From: Agromyces soli | GTDB taxonomy: Bacteria > Actinomycetota > Actinomycetes > Actinomycetales > Microbacteriaceae | NCBI RefSeq assembly: GCF_022811605.1 | Contig: NZ_CP094533.1 | Location: 3,746,276 to 3,810,275, forward strand | Direction: 5' to 3' | Length of the DNA stretch: 64,000 bases | Shown: positions 7,976-15,571 of the stretch, piece after piece | How the letters are laid out: each line of letters begins with the position of its first letter | Numbering within the stretch: position 1 is the first letter of the stretch | Made by a program: the position numbers and the translations under genes | Notes under the pieces: generated by a model | Databases searched by the model: none | Seen by the model: only the letters and a program-made list of their open reading frames with translations | Told to the model about the DNA's origin: nothing

Positions 7976-8875
7976 TCAGCCCTTCTGGGCGGCCGTGTCG
8001 GCCTCGACGTCGGCGAGCGACTGCTCGAGCTCCGCGACCGGGACCTGCAGCGAGACGCCGGTGCCGCCGGATGCCTCGTCGAGGCCGGCCTGGACCTTCT
8101 CGTTCGTCTGGAAGAGCTCGACGAGCTTCGCGTAGGTCGTGTTGTCCTTGTCCTCGGCGCGCGCGGCGAAGATGTTCACGTAGGGCAGCGCGTTGGGGTC
8201 GCTCGGGTCGTCCTGCGCGATCGCGTCGGCGAAGGTGAGCCCGGCGTCCTCGACGAAGTCGTTGTTGATGATCGCGGCGGCGACGTCGGGCAGCGAGGTC
8301 GCCGTGATGGCGGCCTCGAGCGGCGTGACCTTGACCTTCGACTTCGCCTCGTCGATGTCGGCGATGGTCGAGAAGATCGAGCCGCCGCCCTTCAGCTCGA
8401 CGAGCCCGGCCGACTGCAGCACGAGCAGGGAACGGGCGAGGTTCGAGGGGTCGTCGGGCACGGCGACGGTCTCGCCGGCCGGGATCGACTTCACGTCGTC
8501 GTACTTCGTGGAGTACAGGCCGAGCGGGTAGATCTGCGTCGAGCCGATCGGGGTGAGGTCGGCGTCGGCGTTCACGTTGTAGTCCGCGAGGTAGACGATG
8601 TGCTGGAACTGGTTGAGGTCGAGCTCGCCCTCGGTGAGCGCGGGGTTCGGCTGGTTGTAGTCGCCGAAGTCGACGAGCTCGACCGTGATGCCCTCCTCGG
8701 CGGCGGCCTCGACGAACGGCGCCCACTGCGGGTCGGACTTGCCGACGACGCCGATCTTCACGGTCTCGCCGCCGTCGTCGGCCGCGCCGGTGGCGGCGCA
8801 GGCCGCGAGCGAGGCGACGAGGGGCACCGCGGCGAGCGCGGCGATGACGGAGGTGATGCGGGAACGTCGTGACAT
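7976..8875 (-). CDS. metQ: Methionine-binding lipoprotein (MetQ/NlpA family)
   Basis: 299 aa. A signal peptide ends in lipobox LAAC with Cys26, so the protein is anchored on the outer face of the membrane. The mature part fits the NlpA lipoprotein fold: VKIGVVGKSDPQW, then NQPNPALTEGELDLNQFQHIVYL, which is the family ligand-cleft region. It delivers methionine to MetNI. ATG 8875 follows a GAGAGGAC ribosome-binding-like stretch. It is the first gene of metQNI, 92 nt before metN. Upstream inverted repeats suggest repressor control. Confidence 0.93.
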   Translation of the reverse strand: MSRRSRITSVIAALAAVPLVASLAACAATGAADDGGETVKIGVVGKSDPQWAPFVEAAAEEGITVELVDFGDYNQPNPALTEGELDLNQFQHIVYLADYNVNADADLTPIGSTQIYPLGLYSTKYDDVKSIPAGETVAVPDDPSNLARSLLVLQSAGLVELKGGGSIFSTIADIDEAKSKVKVTPLEAAITATSLPDVAAAIINNDFVEDAGLTFADAIAQDDPSDPNALPYVNIFAARAEDKDNTTYAKLVELFQTNEKVQAGLDEASGGTGVSLQVPVAELEQSLADVEADTAAQKG

Positions 8876-8991
8876 GGTGGGTCCTCTCGTGGTGGGCGCG
8901 CGTTCGAGGGCCGTTGGGCTGTGGGCCGGCATGGCTCCGCCACGGAGGATGTCGGTGGGGGCTTCGATGCCGCGAACGCGGGTGCCCTCTT

Positions 8992-9072
8992 ACGGTAGGC
9001 GAAGGTTCTTCGCGCTGTTGACCACCTGGTCACATGGCGTCACAGCTTCTGCGAGTGACGTCATATATGACG
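8992..9072 (-). promoter_or_regulatory. metQ promoter region with three inverted repeats
   Basis: The 246-nt gap 8876-9121 holds the metQ promoter and no gene. On the minus strand a TACCGT -10-like box lies at 8992-8997, flanked by GCGAAG-N3-CTTCGC (8999-9013). Then come GACCA-N2-TGGTC (9020-9031) and a perfect 14-bp palindrome CGTCATATATGACG (9059-9072). At least one is probably the operator of a methionine-pathway repressor. I saw no SAM riboswitch core in the leader. Confidence 0.4.
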
Positions 9073-9090
9073 ACGGATGCTTCGGCTCCG

Positions 9091-9134
9091 CGCCGCGGGT
9101 CACCGCGTCCAGCGCCGCGGGTCACCGCGTCCAG
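9091..9134. repeat. Perfect 22-bp tandem duplication over the serine hydrolase stop
   Basis: The 22-bp unit beginning cgccgcgggtcaccgcg occurs twice in a row (9091-9112, 9113-9134) with no mismatch. The second copy contains the hydrolase stop codon and last codons; the first copy is now 3' untranslated sequence. It looks like a recent replication-slippage event. Confidence 0.85.
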
Positions 9135-10231
9135 CGCTGCAGGCAGCGCACCATGATCTGGAACGGCAGCACCTGCGCCTGCGTCTGGTCCACGGTGCCG
9201 GCCAGCACCACGCCGAGCTCCGGGCAGCTGAACAGCCACGTGCCGGTCGAGCCGGAGTGGCCGACGAGCGTGACCGGACCGCGGCGGGGCAGGTTCAATC
9301 GGCTGACGCCGAAGCTCATCGTGCCGAGGCCGTAGCGCAGGCTCGGGGCGTTCCGCAGCCGGTTGCGCCGTTCGGTCAGGAGCGCGCTCGTCGCGGGGTC
9401 CACGAACAGCTCGCCGGCCACGAGCGCCCGCTCGAAGGCGATGAGCTCGGCCGTCGTGCTGAACAGGTCGTGGCTCGAGGCGTACACGCCGTCGAGCTGC
9501 ACGGGCCGCCGCCGCACGTGCAGCGGGAGCGGCGCCGGCGTCGCCGGGTCGGCGGGGGCGCCGCCGGGGTGCCAGGTGCGGCCCAGCCCGAGCGGCGCGG
9601 CGATGCGCTCGGCGACGAGCTGCGCGAAGCTCCGTCCGGTGACGAGCTCCAGGATGCGGATGAGCAGCAGGAAGCCGGTGTCGGAGTACGAGGCCCGCTG
9701 CCTCGGCGCGGCGAGGTCCTGCGGCGGGAAGTGCGGGCGCTGCTCGTCGCGCGCGATCGCGATCGCGTCCTCGAAGGTCCAATCCAGGTCGTGGCCGGCG
9801 CGGAGCTGCCGGTAGAGGCTCGTCCCGCCGCTGCGCCGCTCGTAGAAGTCGGGCAGGCCGGAGGTGTGACTCGCGAGGTGGCGCACCGTGATCTCCGGCG
9901 TGCGGTCGACGCCCTTCCAGACGTGCAGCCGCGTCGTGACCTCGGCCGGCAGGTACGCCGGGATCGCGGTGTCGAGGTCGAGCTCGCCGCGCTCGTGGGC
10001 CTGCAGCACGAGGGTCACGATGAAGCGCTTCGTGATGGAGGCGATGAAGAACGGGGCGTCGATGCTCGCGCCGGGCCCGGCGGCGCCCGACCAGCTCCGC
10101 CCGCGCTCGTCGGCGATGGCGAGACTCACGTGGTGCAGGCGGCGGGCGGCGAGCCGCTTGACGAAGGCGGTGAGCTCGCGGTCGAGCTCGTGCGGGACGG
10201 ATGCCGCGGCCGCGGCGGTGGCGAAGCTCAT
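9122..10231 (-). CDS. Serine hydrolase, beta-lactamase (class C/PBP4-like) family
   Basis: 369 aa from ATG 10231. The active-site SxxK is Ser65-Ile-Thr-Lys68 (IASITKRF), followed by YSDTGF in place of YxN in the middle, and HSGSTG near residue 325 as the third motif (HxG). No signal peptide or membrane segment is seen, so it is probably cytoplasmic and acts as an esterase or peptidase rather than a secreted beta-lactamase. An in-frame TTG at 10243 is a weaker start. Divergent from a PadR regulator with a double palindrome between, so it is likely its target. Confidence 0.85.
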   Translation of the reverse strand: MSFATAAAAASVPHELDRELTAFVKRLAARRLHHVSLAIADERGRSWSGAAGPGASIDAPFFIASITKRFIVTLVLQAHERGELDLDTAIPAYLPAEVTTRLHVWKGVDRTPEITVRHLASHTSGLPDFYERRSGGTSLYRQLRAGHDLDWTFEDAIAIARDEQRPHFPPQDLAAPRQRASYSDTGFLLLIRILELVTGRSFAQLVAERIAAPLGLGRTWHPGGAPADPATPAPLPLHVRRRPVQLDGVYASSHDLFSTTAELIAFERALVAGELFVDPATSALLTERRNRLRNAPSLRYGLGTMSFGVSRLNLPRRGPVTLVGHSGSTGTWLFSCPELGVVLAGTVDQTQAQVLPFQIMVRCLQRWTR

Positions 10232-10248
10232 TACTGGGTCCAATCACT

Positions 10249-10281
10249 CTCGTAGACATGTCTAGTAGACATGTCTACGAG
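10249..10281. promoter_or_regulatory. Double-palindrome operator between serine hydrolase and padR-like gene
   Basis: A 33-bp perfect inverted repeat centred on one G. Inside it, two copies of the 12-bp palindrome TAGACATGTCTA (10253-10264 and 10266-10277) stand one base apart, with CTCG/CGAG at the ends. It begins 18 nt upstream of the hydrolase ATG and ends 11 nt before the padR -10 box, covering both promoters. This fits two dimers of the PadR regulator bound side by side, giving shared repression and autoregulation. Confidence 0.75.
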
Positions 10282-10292
10282 CGTCAAGCAGC

Positions 10293-10298
10293 TAGGCT
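10293..10298 (+). promoter_or_regulatory. -10 box of padR-like gene (leaderless layout)
   Basis: TAGGCT lies 6 nt before the GTG at 10305. The matching -35 position falls inside the double palindrome, so operator binding would block polymerase. Confidence 0.55.
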
Positions 10299-10304
10299 CG
10301 GCTC

Positions 10305-10838
10305 GTGGCACACGTGATCCTGGGGCTGCTCATGCTCGCCCCGCAGAGCCTCTACGACCTCGTGAAGAGCTTCGAGGCGGGCGTCGGGCTGGTCTACAGC
10401 GCGAGTTCCGGCAGCATCAAGCGGGCGCTCGACGGGCTGCTCGCGAGCGGGCTCATCGAGGTCGAGAGCGTGGAGCCCGGCGGCCGGGGTCGCAAGGTGT
10501 ACCGCACGACCGAGCCCGGCCGCGCGGCGTTCCGGCAGTGGATCGACGGACCCATCGAGGGGCCCGACCTCGAGACGGCGGCGCTCTCCCGACTGTTCTT
10601 CCTCGGCCTGCTCGACCCCGCGGAACGGGCAGGCGTGCTCGACCGCATCCGCGAGCGGGCGGCGGCGAACGTCGCCGAGCTCGAGGCCGTCGAGCGGCAG
10701 CTCGCCGGCCTCGAGGTGCCCGAGGAGTTCCGCGAGGTGCTCGCCTACCAGCGCGCCACGCTCGACTACGGTCTCTCCTCCGGCCGGCACGCGCTCGACT
10801 GGTTCACCGAGCGCGCCGCGCGCGAGGCATCCGCCTGA
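10305..10838 (+). CDS. PadR-family transcriptional regulator
   Basis: 177 aa from GTG 10305. The N-terminal winged helix begins VILGLLMLAPQSLYDLVKSFEAG, the family HVILGLL..P.SGYDL pattern, with wing EPGGRGRKVYRTTEPGR. The C-terminal half is helical (about residues 85-175) as in subfamily-2 PadR dimerisation domains. The effector is unknown. It faces the serine hydrolase gene across the double palindrome and probably represses both. It appears leaderless. Confidence 0.88.
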   Translation: MAHVILGLLMLAPQSLYDLVKSFEAGVGLVYSASSGSIKRALDGLLASGLIEVESVEPGGRGRKVYRTTEPGRAAFRQWIDGPIEGPDLETAALSRLFFLGLLDPAERAGVLDRIRERAAANVAELEAVERQLAGLEVPEEFREVLAYQRATLDYGLSSGRHALDWFTERAAREASA

Positions 10839-10895
10839 ACGGGGAGGCCGAGCACCGCGCCGCCGAGCACCGCGCCGCCGGGCGCCGCCGCCCGC

Positions 10896-12755
10896 TCAGC
10901 CGAGCTGCTCGGTGAGCGCGAACCAGCGCTCCTCGAGCTCGGCGACCTCGTCCTCGGCGGCGGTCACCTTCGCCATCTCGGCGTTCAGCCGCTCGTAGTC
11001 GCTCTGGTCGAGCTCGGCGAAGCCGTCGCGGGCCGCGGCGATCTGCTGCTGCAGCTTCTCGATCCGCCGCTCGACGGACGAGAGCTCCTTCTCGGCCGTG
11101 CGCCGCTCGGCGCCCGACAGCGCAGGAGCGGCGGCCGAGGCTGCGCCGACCGAGGCATCCGCCCCGCTCGCCGCGACCCGCGCCGCCCCGCTCGCCGCAC
11201 CGCCACCCGCGCCACCGCCGCGCTGCTGCTGCGCGCGGAGCTCCAGGTACTGGTCGACCCCGCCCGGCAGGTGCCGCAGCTTCGCGTCGACGATGGCGAA
11301 CTGCTGATCGGTGACCCGCTCGAGCAGGTAGCGGTCGTGGCTGACGACGAGGAGGGTGCCGGGCCAGGAGTCGAGCAGGTCCTCGATCGCGGCGAGCATG
11401 TCGGTGTCCAGGTCGTTGGTCGGCTCGTCGAGGATGAGCACGTTGGGCTCGGTCAGCAGGATGAGCAGCAGCTGCAGCCGCCGCTTCTGCCCGCCGGAGA
11501 GGTCGCGCACGGGCGTCGAGAGCTGCTGGTTCGTGAAGCCGAGGCGCTCCAGGAGCTGTCCGGGCGTGAGCTCCACGGCCTTCGAACCGCTGCCGATCGT
11601 GTAGCTCGCGCGCTGCGCGGCGACGACGGCGCTGACGCGTTCGTCGGCCCACTCGGCCAGCTCGGCGAGCTCCTGGCTGAGGGTCGCGATGCGCACGGTG
11701 GTGCCGCGCTTCACCCGGCCGTGGGTGGGCGTGACGGCCCCGGTGACGAGGCCGAGGAGGGTCGACTTGCCGGCGCCGTTCACACCCAGGATGCCGGTGC
11801 GCTCCCCCGGCGCGATGCGCCACTCGACGTCGCGCAGCACGGTGCGGGTGCCGCCGCCGGGCGCCGGATAGTCGACGCCGGCGTCGAGGAGGTCGACGAC
11901 GTCCTTGCCGAGCCGGGCGACGGCGAGCCGGCTGAGCTCGACCCGGTCGCGCACGGGCGGCACGTCCTCGATGAGCTGGTTGGCGGCGTCGATGCGGAAC
12001 TTCGGCTTCGAGGTGCGCGCGGGCGCGCCCCGGCGCAGCCAGGCGAGCTCCTTGCGCATCAAATTCTGCCGCTTCGCCTCGCTCGCGGCCGCCATCCGGT
12101 CGCGCTCGACGCGCTGCAGCACGTACGCGGCGTACCCGCCCTCGAAGGGCTCGACGATGCCGTCGTGCACCTCCCAGGTGCCGGTGCAGACCTCGTCGAG
12201 GAACCACCGGTCGTGCGTGACGACGACGAGCGCGCCGTCGCTGCGGTTCCAGCGCTCCTGCAGGTGCCGGGCGAGCCAGGCGATGCCCTCGACGTCGAGG
12301 TGGTTCGTGGGCTCGTCGAGGAAGAGCACGTCCCAGTCCCCGACGAGCAGGGCCGCGAGCCCGACGCGGCGGCGCTGGCCGCCGGAGAGGTCGCCGACGC
12401 GGCCGTCCCAGGGCACGTCGCCGAGGAGCCCGGCGATGACGTCGCGCACCTTCGGGTCGCCCGCCCAGACGTGCTCGTCGATGCCGCCGACGACGGCCTC
12501 GGCGACCGTTGTGTCCGGGTCGACCGTGTCGGTCTGGTCGAGCATGCCGATGCGGATGCCGCGGCGCACCGTGACCCGCCCGGCATCCGGTTCGAGCCGG
12601 CCGGCGAGGAGCTTCAGCAGGGTCGACTTGCCGTCGCCGTTGCGGCCGACGATGCCGATCCGGTCGCCCTCGTCGAGGCCGAGGGTGACCTCGTCGAAGA
12701 CCGTGCGCGTCGGGAACTCGAGATGCAGGCGCTCGGCGCCGAGGAGGTGTGCCAT
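10896..12755 (-). CDS. ABC-F family ATPase, Uup-like
   Basis: 619 aa with two fused ABC domains and no membrane segments. First domain: Walker A GRNGDGKST (about 38-46), signature LSGGQRRR, LDEPTNHLD. Second: Walker A GVNGAGKST, signature LSGGQKRR, LDEPTNDLD. The C-terminus has an Ala/Gly-rich linker (about residues 520-560) and then a coiled coil (ERRIEKLQQQI...), as in Uup. ABC-F proteins act on ribosomes or on DNA/ribosome-linked stress. Resistance is unlikely given the housekeeping context. A TAGGCT -10 box lies 9 nt before the ATG. Confidence 0.9.
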   Translation of the reverse strand: MAHLLGAERLHLEFPTRTVFDEVTLGLDEGDRIGIVGRNGDGKSTLLKLLAGRLEPDAGRVTVRRGIRIGMLDQTDTVDPDTTVAEAVVGGIDEHVWAGDPKVRDVIAGLLGDVPWDGRVGDLSGGQRRRVGLAALLVGDWDVLFLDEPTNHLDVEGIAWLARHLQERWNRSDGALVVVTHDRWFLDEVCTGTWEVHDGIVEPFEGGYAAYVLQRVERDRMAAASEAKRQNLMRKELAWLRRGAPARTSKPKFRIDAANQLIEDVPPVRDRVELSRLAVARLGKDVVDLLDAGVDYPAPGGGTRTVLRDVEWRIAPGERTGILGVNGAGKSTLLGLVTGAVTPTHGRVKRGTTVRIATLSQELAELAEWADERVSAVVAAQRASYTIGSGSKAVELTPGQLLERLGFTNQQLSTPVRDLSGGQKRRLQLLLILLTEPNVLILDEPTNDLDTDMLAAIEDLLDSWPGTLLVVSHDRYLLERVTDQQFAIVDAKLRHLPGGVDQYLELRAQQQRGGGAGGGAASGAARVAASGADASVGAASAAAPALSGAERRTAEKELSSVERRIEKLQQQIAAARDGFAELDQSDYERLNAEMAKVTAAEDEVAELEERWFALTEQLG

Positions 12756-12852
12756 GTCCCGTCGAGCCTAGTTGCTCTCGCCGTGCGCGAGCCGTGCGCC
12801 GGCAGCGCGGGCCCAGTCGGCCCCCGCCGCCCGTGCCCCGGGTACCGCCTGC

Positions 12853-13791
12853 TCAGCGCACGACGCGGGCGCCGTGCACGGGTCCGTGCACGTGCGCGGC
12901 CGTGTGCCCCGCCGACGACAGGGTGACGGCGAGCGAGATCGCCTCGTCCCCGCCCTCGGCGAGGAAGGCGAGCGTGGGCCCGGAGCCCGAGACGAGCCCG
13001 GCGAGGGCGCCGGCCGAGGCCCCCAGGCGCAGCACCTCGTCGAGCTCGGGCGCGAGCCCGATCGCCGCGGCGGCGAGGTCGTTGTGCAGCGCGCCGGCGA
13101 GGAGCGCCGGATCCCCCGCGCGCAGCGCCTGCAGCACCGCGGGATCGACGGTGGGCGCCCCGGCCGGCGCGAGGGCGTCGGGCGGCACCTGCCCCTCGCC
13201 CCGCAGCCGGTCGAGCTCGCCGTACACCGCGGGGGTCGAGAGGCCGAACTCGGCGAAGACGAGCACCCAGTGGAAGGAGCCCGTCGCGAGCACGGGGCTC
13301 AACCGGTCGCCGCGACCGGTGCCGATCGCGGTGCCGCCGGCGAGCGCGAAGGGCACGTCGGCGCCGAGCTGCGCGGCGAGGCCGTGCAGCTCGTCTTTGG
13401 TGAGCCCGGTGCCCCAGAGGGCGTCGCAGGCGACGAGGGCGGCAGCGGCATCCGCCGACCCCCCGCCCATGCCGCCCGCGATCGGCACGTGCTTGTCGAT
13501 CGCGAGGTGCACGCCCTCGGTGACGCCGGCCTCCTCCGCGAGGAGGCGGGCGGCGCGGATCGCGAGGTTCGAGTCGTCCACGGGCAGCCCGGACACGTCG
13601 ACGCTGCCCGAGAAGGAGACCTCGAACCCCGCGGCGGGCGTCGCGACGACGTCCTCGTAGAGCGAGACCGCCTGGTAGGTCGTGGCGACGTCGTGGTAGC
13701 CATCGTCTCCCGGTTCGGCGACGCGCATGAAGAGGTTGATCTTGCCGGGCGCCCGCACGTGCACCGACGGCTGGGCTGCGGCGATCGTCAT
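12853..13791 (-). CDS. ispE: 4-diphosphocytidyl-2-C-methyl-D-erythritol kinase
   Basis: 312 aa GHMP kinase of the MEP isoprenoid pathway: phosphorylates CDP-methylerythritol at the 2-hydroxyl. [13 protein letters not shown] at the N-terminus and the ATP loop [17 protein letters not shown] near residue 100 are diagnostic; [12 protein letters not shown] is the C-terminal GHMP motif. It follows rsmA after 9 nt. The -10 box TAGCGT (13798-13803) starts with the rsmA TAG stop and lies 6 nt before the ATG, so ispE can be transcribed separately as a leaderless mRNA. Confidence 0.95.
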   Translation of the reverse strand: MTIAAAQPSVHVRAPGKINLFMRVAEPGDDGYHDVATTYQAVSLYEDVVATPAAGFEVSFSGSVDVSGLPVDDSNLAIRAARLLAEEAGVTEGVHLAIDKHVPIAGGMGGGSADAAAALVACDALWGTGLTKDELHGLAAQLGADVPFALAGGTAIGTGRGDRLSPVLATGSFHWVLVFAEFGLSTPAVYGELDRLRGEGQVPPDALAPAGAPTVDPAVLQALRAGDPALLAGALHNDLAAAAIGLAPELDEVLRLGASAGALAGLVSGSGPTLAFLAEGGDEAISLAVTLSSAGHTAAHVHGPVHGARVVR

Positions 13792-13797
13792 GCGTCC

Positions 13798-13803
13798 ACG
13801 CTA
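13798..13803 (-). promoter_or_regulatory. ispE -10 box fused with the rsmA stop codon
   Basis: On the minus strand TAGCGT is formed by the TAG stop of rsmA plus three bases. The ispE ATG follows after exactly 6 nt. Same design as at 36535-36540 and 59887-59892. Confidence 0.55.
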
Positions 13804-14685
13804 GCCGAGCTCGGCTCCGCCCGCGGCGTCACCCGCCGTGCCGCGCGCCCGCGCGATCGCGAGGAACTCCGGCATGCCGAGCTGCTCGCCGCGCGACTGC
13901 GGGTCGACCCCGGCGCGCTCGAGCACCGCGGATGCCTCGGCGGCGCTGCCGCCGAGCACGCCGGAGAGCGCCTGCCGCAGCATCTTGCGGCGCTGCTGGA
14001 ACGCGGCGTCGACGAGCTCGAAGGTCGCCCGGCGTTCGGCCTCGGTGCCCGGCTCCGCATCGCGCTCGAAGCCGACGAGCACGGAGTCGACGTTCGGCAC
14101 CGGCCAGAACACCTGCCGCGAGACCTGCCCGGCGATGCGCCAGTCGCCGTACCAGGCGGCCTTGACGCTCGGCGCGCCGTAGACCTTCGAGCCGGGGCCG
14201 GCGGCGAGCCGGTGCCCGACCTCGGCCTGCACCATGACGATGCCGGCGCGGAGCGAGGGGAAGTGCTCGAGCAGGTGCAGCAGCACCGGCACCGAGACGT
14301 TGTACGGCAGGTTCGCGACGAGCCGCACGGGGTCGCCCGGCAGCTCGGTGACCCGCAGCGCGTCCTGGTGCACGACCCGGAGCGCGGCGCCGGGCTGCAG
14401 CAGCTCGGCCGTCTTCGGGAGCTGCTCGGCGAGCCGGCCGTCGATCTCGACGGCGATGACGTCGGCCCCAGCCTCGGTGAGGCCGAGCGTGAGCGAGCCG
14501 AGGCCCGGGCCGATCTCGAGCACCGTCTCGCCCGGCTGCACGCCGGCGAGCTGCACGATGCGCCGCACGGTGTTGCCGTCGTGCACGAAGTTCTGGCCGA
14601 GCTTCTTCGTCGGGGTCACGCCGAGCAGTTCGGCGAGGTCGCGGATCTCGGCGGGGCCGAGGAGCCCCTGGCGCGGTGCGGTCAT
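13801..14685 (-). CDS. rsmA: 16S rRNA (adenine-1518/1519 N6,N6)-dimethyltransferase
   Basis: 294 aa. Dimethylates two adenines in the 3'-terminal 16S hairpin during 30S assembly. The SAM loop VLEIGPGLGSLT and catalytic NLPYN are both present, preceded by the family GQNFVHD segment. ATG 14685 overlaps the tatD stop (ATGA), so translational coupling decides this start over an in-frame GTG at 14703. tatD-rsmA-ispE is a widely conserved actinobacterial order. Confidence 0.95.
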   Translation of the reverse strand: MTAPRQGLLGPAEIRDLAELLGVTPTKKLGQNFVHDGNTVRRIVQLAGVQPGETVLEIGPGLGSLTLGLTEAGADVIAVEIDGRLAEQLPKTAELLQPGAALRVVHQDALRVTELPGDPVRLVANLPYNVSVPVLLHLLEHFPSLRAGIVMVQAEVGHRLAAGPGSKVYGAPSVKAAWYGDWRIAGQVSRQVFWPVPNVDSVLVGFERDAEPGTEAERRATFELVDAAFQQRRKMLRQALSGVLGGSAAEASAVLERAGVDPQSRGEQLGMPEFLAIARARGTAGDAAGGAELG

Positions 14686-15563
14686 GCGAGGCCCTCCTGC
14701 CACGAGCCGTAGACGCGCTCGGTGTTCTCCGCGAGCTGGGCGCAGAGCCCGTCGAGCGGCACCTCGAGCAGTTCGGCCATGAACCGCACCGTGAGCGGCA
14801 CGAGGTACGGGGCGTTCGGCCGGCCGCGCAGCGGCACCGGGGTCAGGTACGGGGCATCCGTCTCGACGAGGAGCAGCTCCCGCGGTAGCACGCGGAGCGC
14901 CTCGCGCAGGTTCTCGGCGTTCTTGAACGTGACGTTGCCCGCGAAGGAGCAGTACCAGCCGGCGTCGGCCGCGGTGCGGGCGAGCTCCTCGCCGCCCGAG
15001 AAGCAGTGGAACACGGTGCGCTCCGGCGCGCCGACCCGGCGCAGCGTCCCGACCACGTCGTCGTGCGCGTCGCGGTCGTGGATCTGCAGCGCGATGCCGT
15101 GGCGTTTCGCGATGTCGAGGTGGGCCTCGAAGGCGCGGTGCTGGGCATCGCGCCCCTCCTCGCCGGTGCGGAAGTAGTCGAGCCCGGTCTCGCCGATCGC
15201 ACGCACCCGCGGCTGGGCCGCGAGCTCGTCGATGATCGCGATCGCGGCGTCGAGCTCGCCCGCGGCGTCGAGCTCCGGCGCCTCGTTCGGGTGCAGCGCG
15301 ACGGCGGCGAGCAGGCGCGGCTCGCGCGCGGCGATCTCGGCCGACCAGCGGCTCGTCGCGACATCCGTGCCGACCTGCACGGCGCCCGCGATGCCGACCG
15401 CCGCGGCCCGCTCGAGATGCTCGGCCGGCGACAGCGGCAGCGCCCCGTCCGCGATCTCGAGATGGGTGTGGTTGTCGTAGACGGGCACCGGCAGCGGCTC
15501 GGGGGCCGGCGGGTACTCGGCCGCGCGGCCGCCGTCCGACCTCCGCCGCAGGTGCTCGCTCAC
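14682..15563 (-). CDS. tatD: TatD-family metal-dependent DNase
   Basis: 293 aa TIM-barrel hydrolase. Metal ligands are visible in order: NHTHLEI (HxH), GETGLDYF (Glu), QIHDRDAHDD (His), FHCFSGG (His), and VETDAPYL (Asp). The family has 3'-5' exonuclease activity with roles in DNA repair. GTG 15563 lies 8 nt after the metG stop and gives a normal-length N-terminus with a 25-residue leader before YDNHTHLE. The downstream stop overlaps the rsmA start. Confidence 0.92.
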   Translation of the reverse strand: MSEHLRRRSDGGRAAEYPPAPEPLPVPVYDNHTHLEIADGALPLSPAEHLERAAAVGIAGAVQVGTDVATSRWSAEIAAREPRLLAAVALHPNEAPELDAAGELDAAIAIIDELAAQPRVRAIGETGLDYFRTGEEGRDAQHRAFEAHLDIAKRHGIALQIHDRDAHDDVVGTLRRVGAPERTVFHCFSGGEELARTAADAGWYCSFAGNVTFKNAENLREALRVLPRELLLVETDAPYLTPVPLRGRPNAPYLVPLTVRFMAELLEVPLDGLCAQLAENTERVYGSWQEGLA

Positions 15564-15571
15564 GCCCGCGC

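Noticed and set aside
8876..8991. SAM riboswitch in the metQ leader
   Set aside because: A GACATCCTCC...GGAGCC stretch superficially recalls the SAM-I/IV core, but the invariant GGCAACCCTCC and the closing stem are missing.
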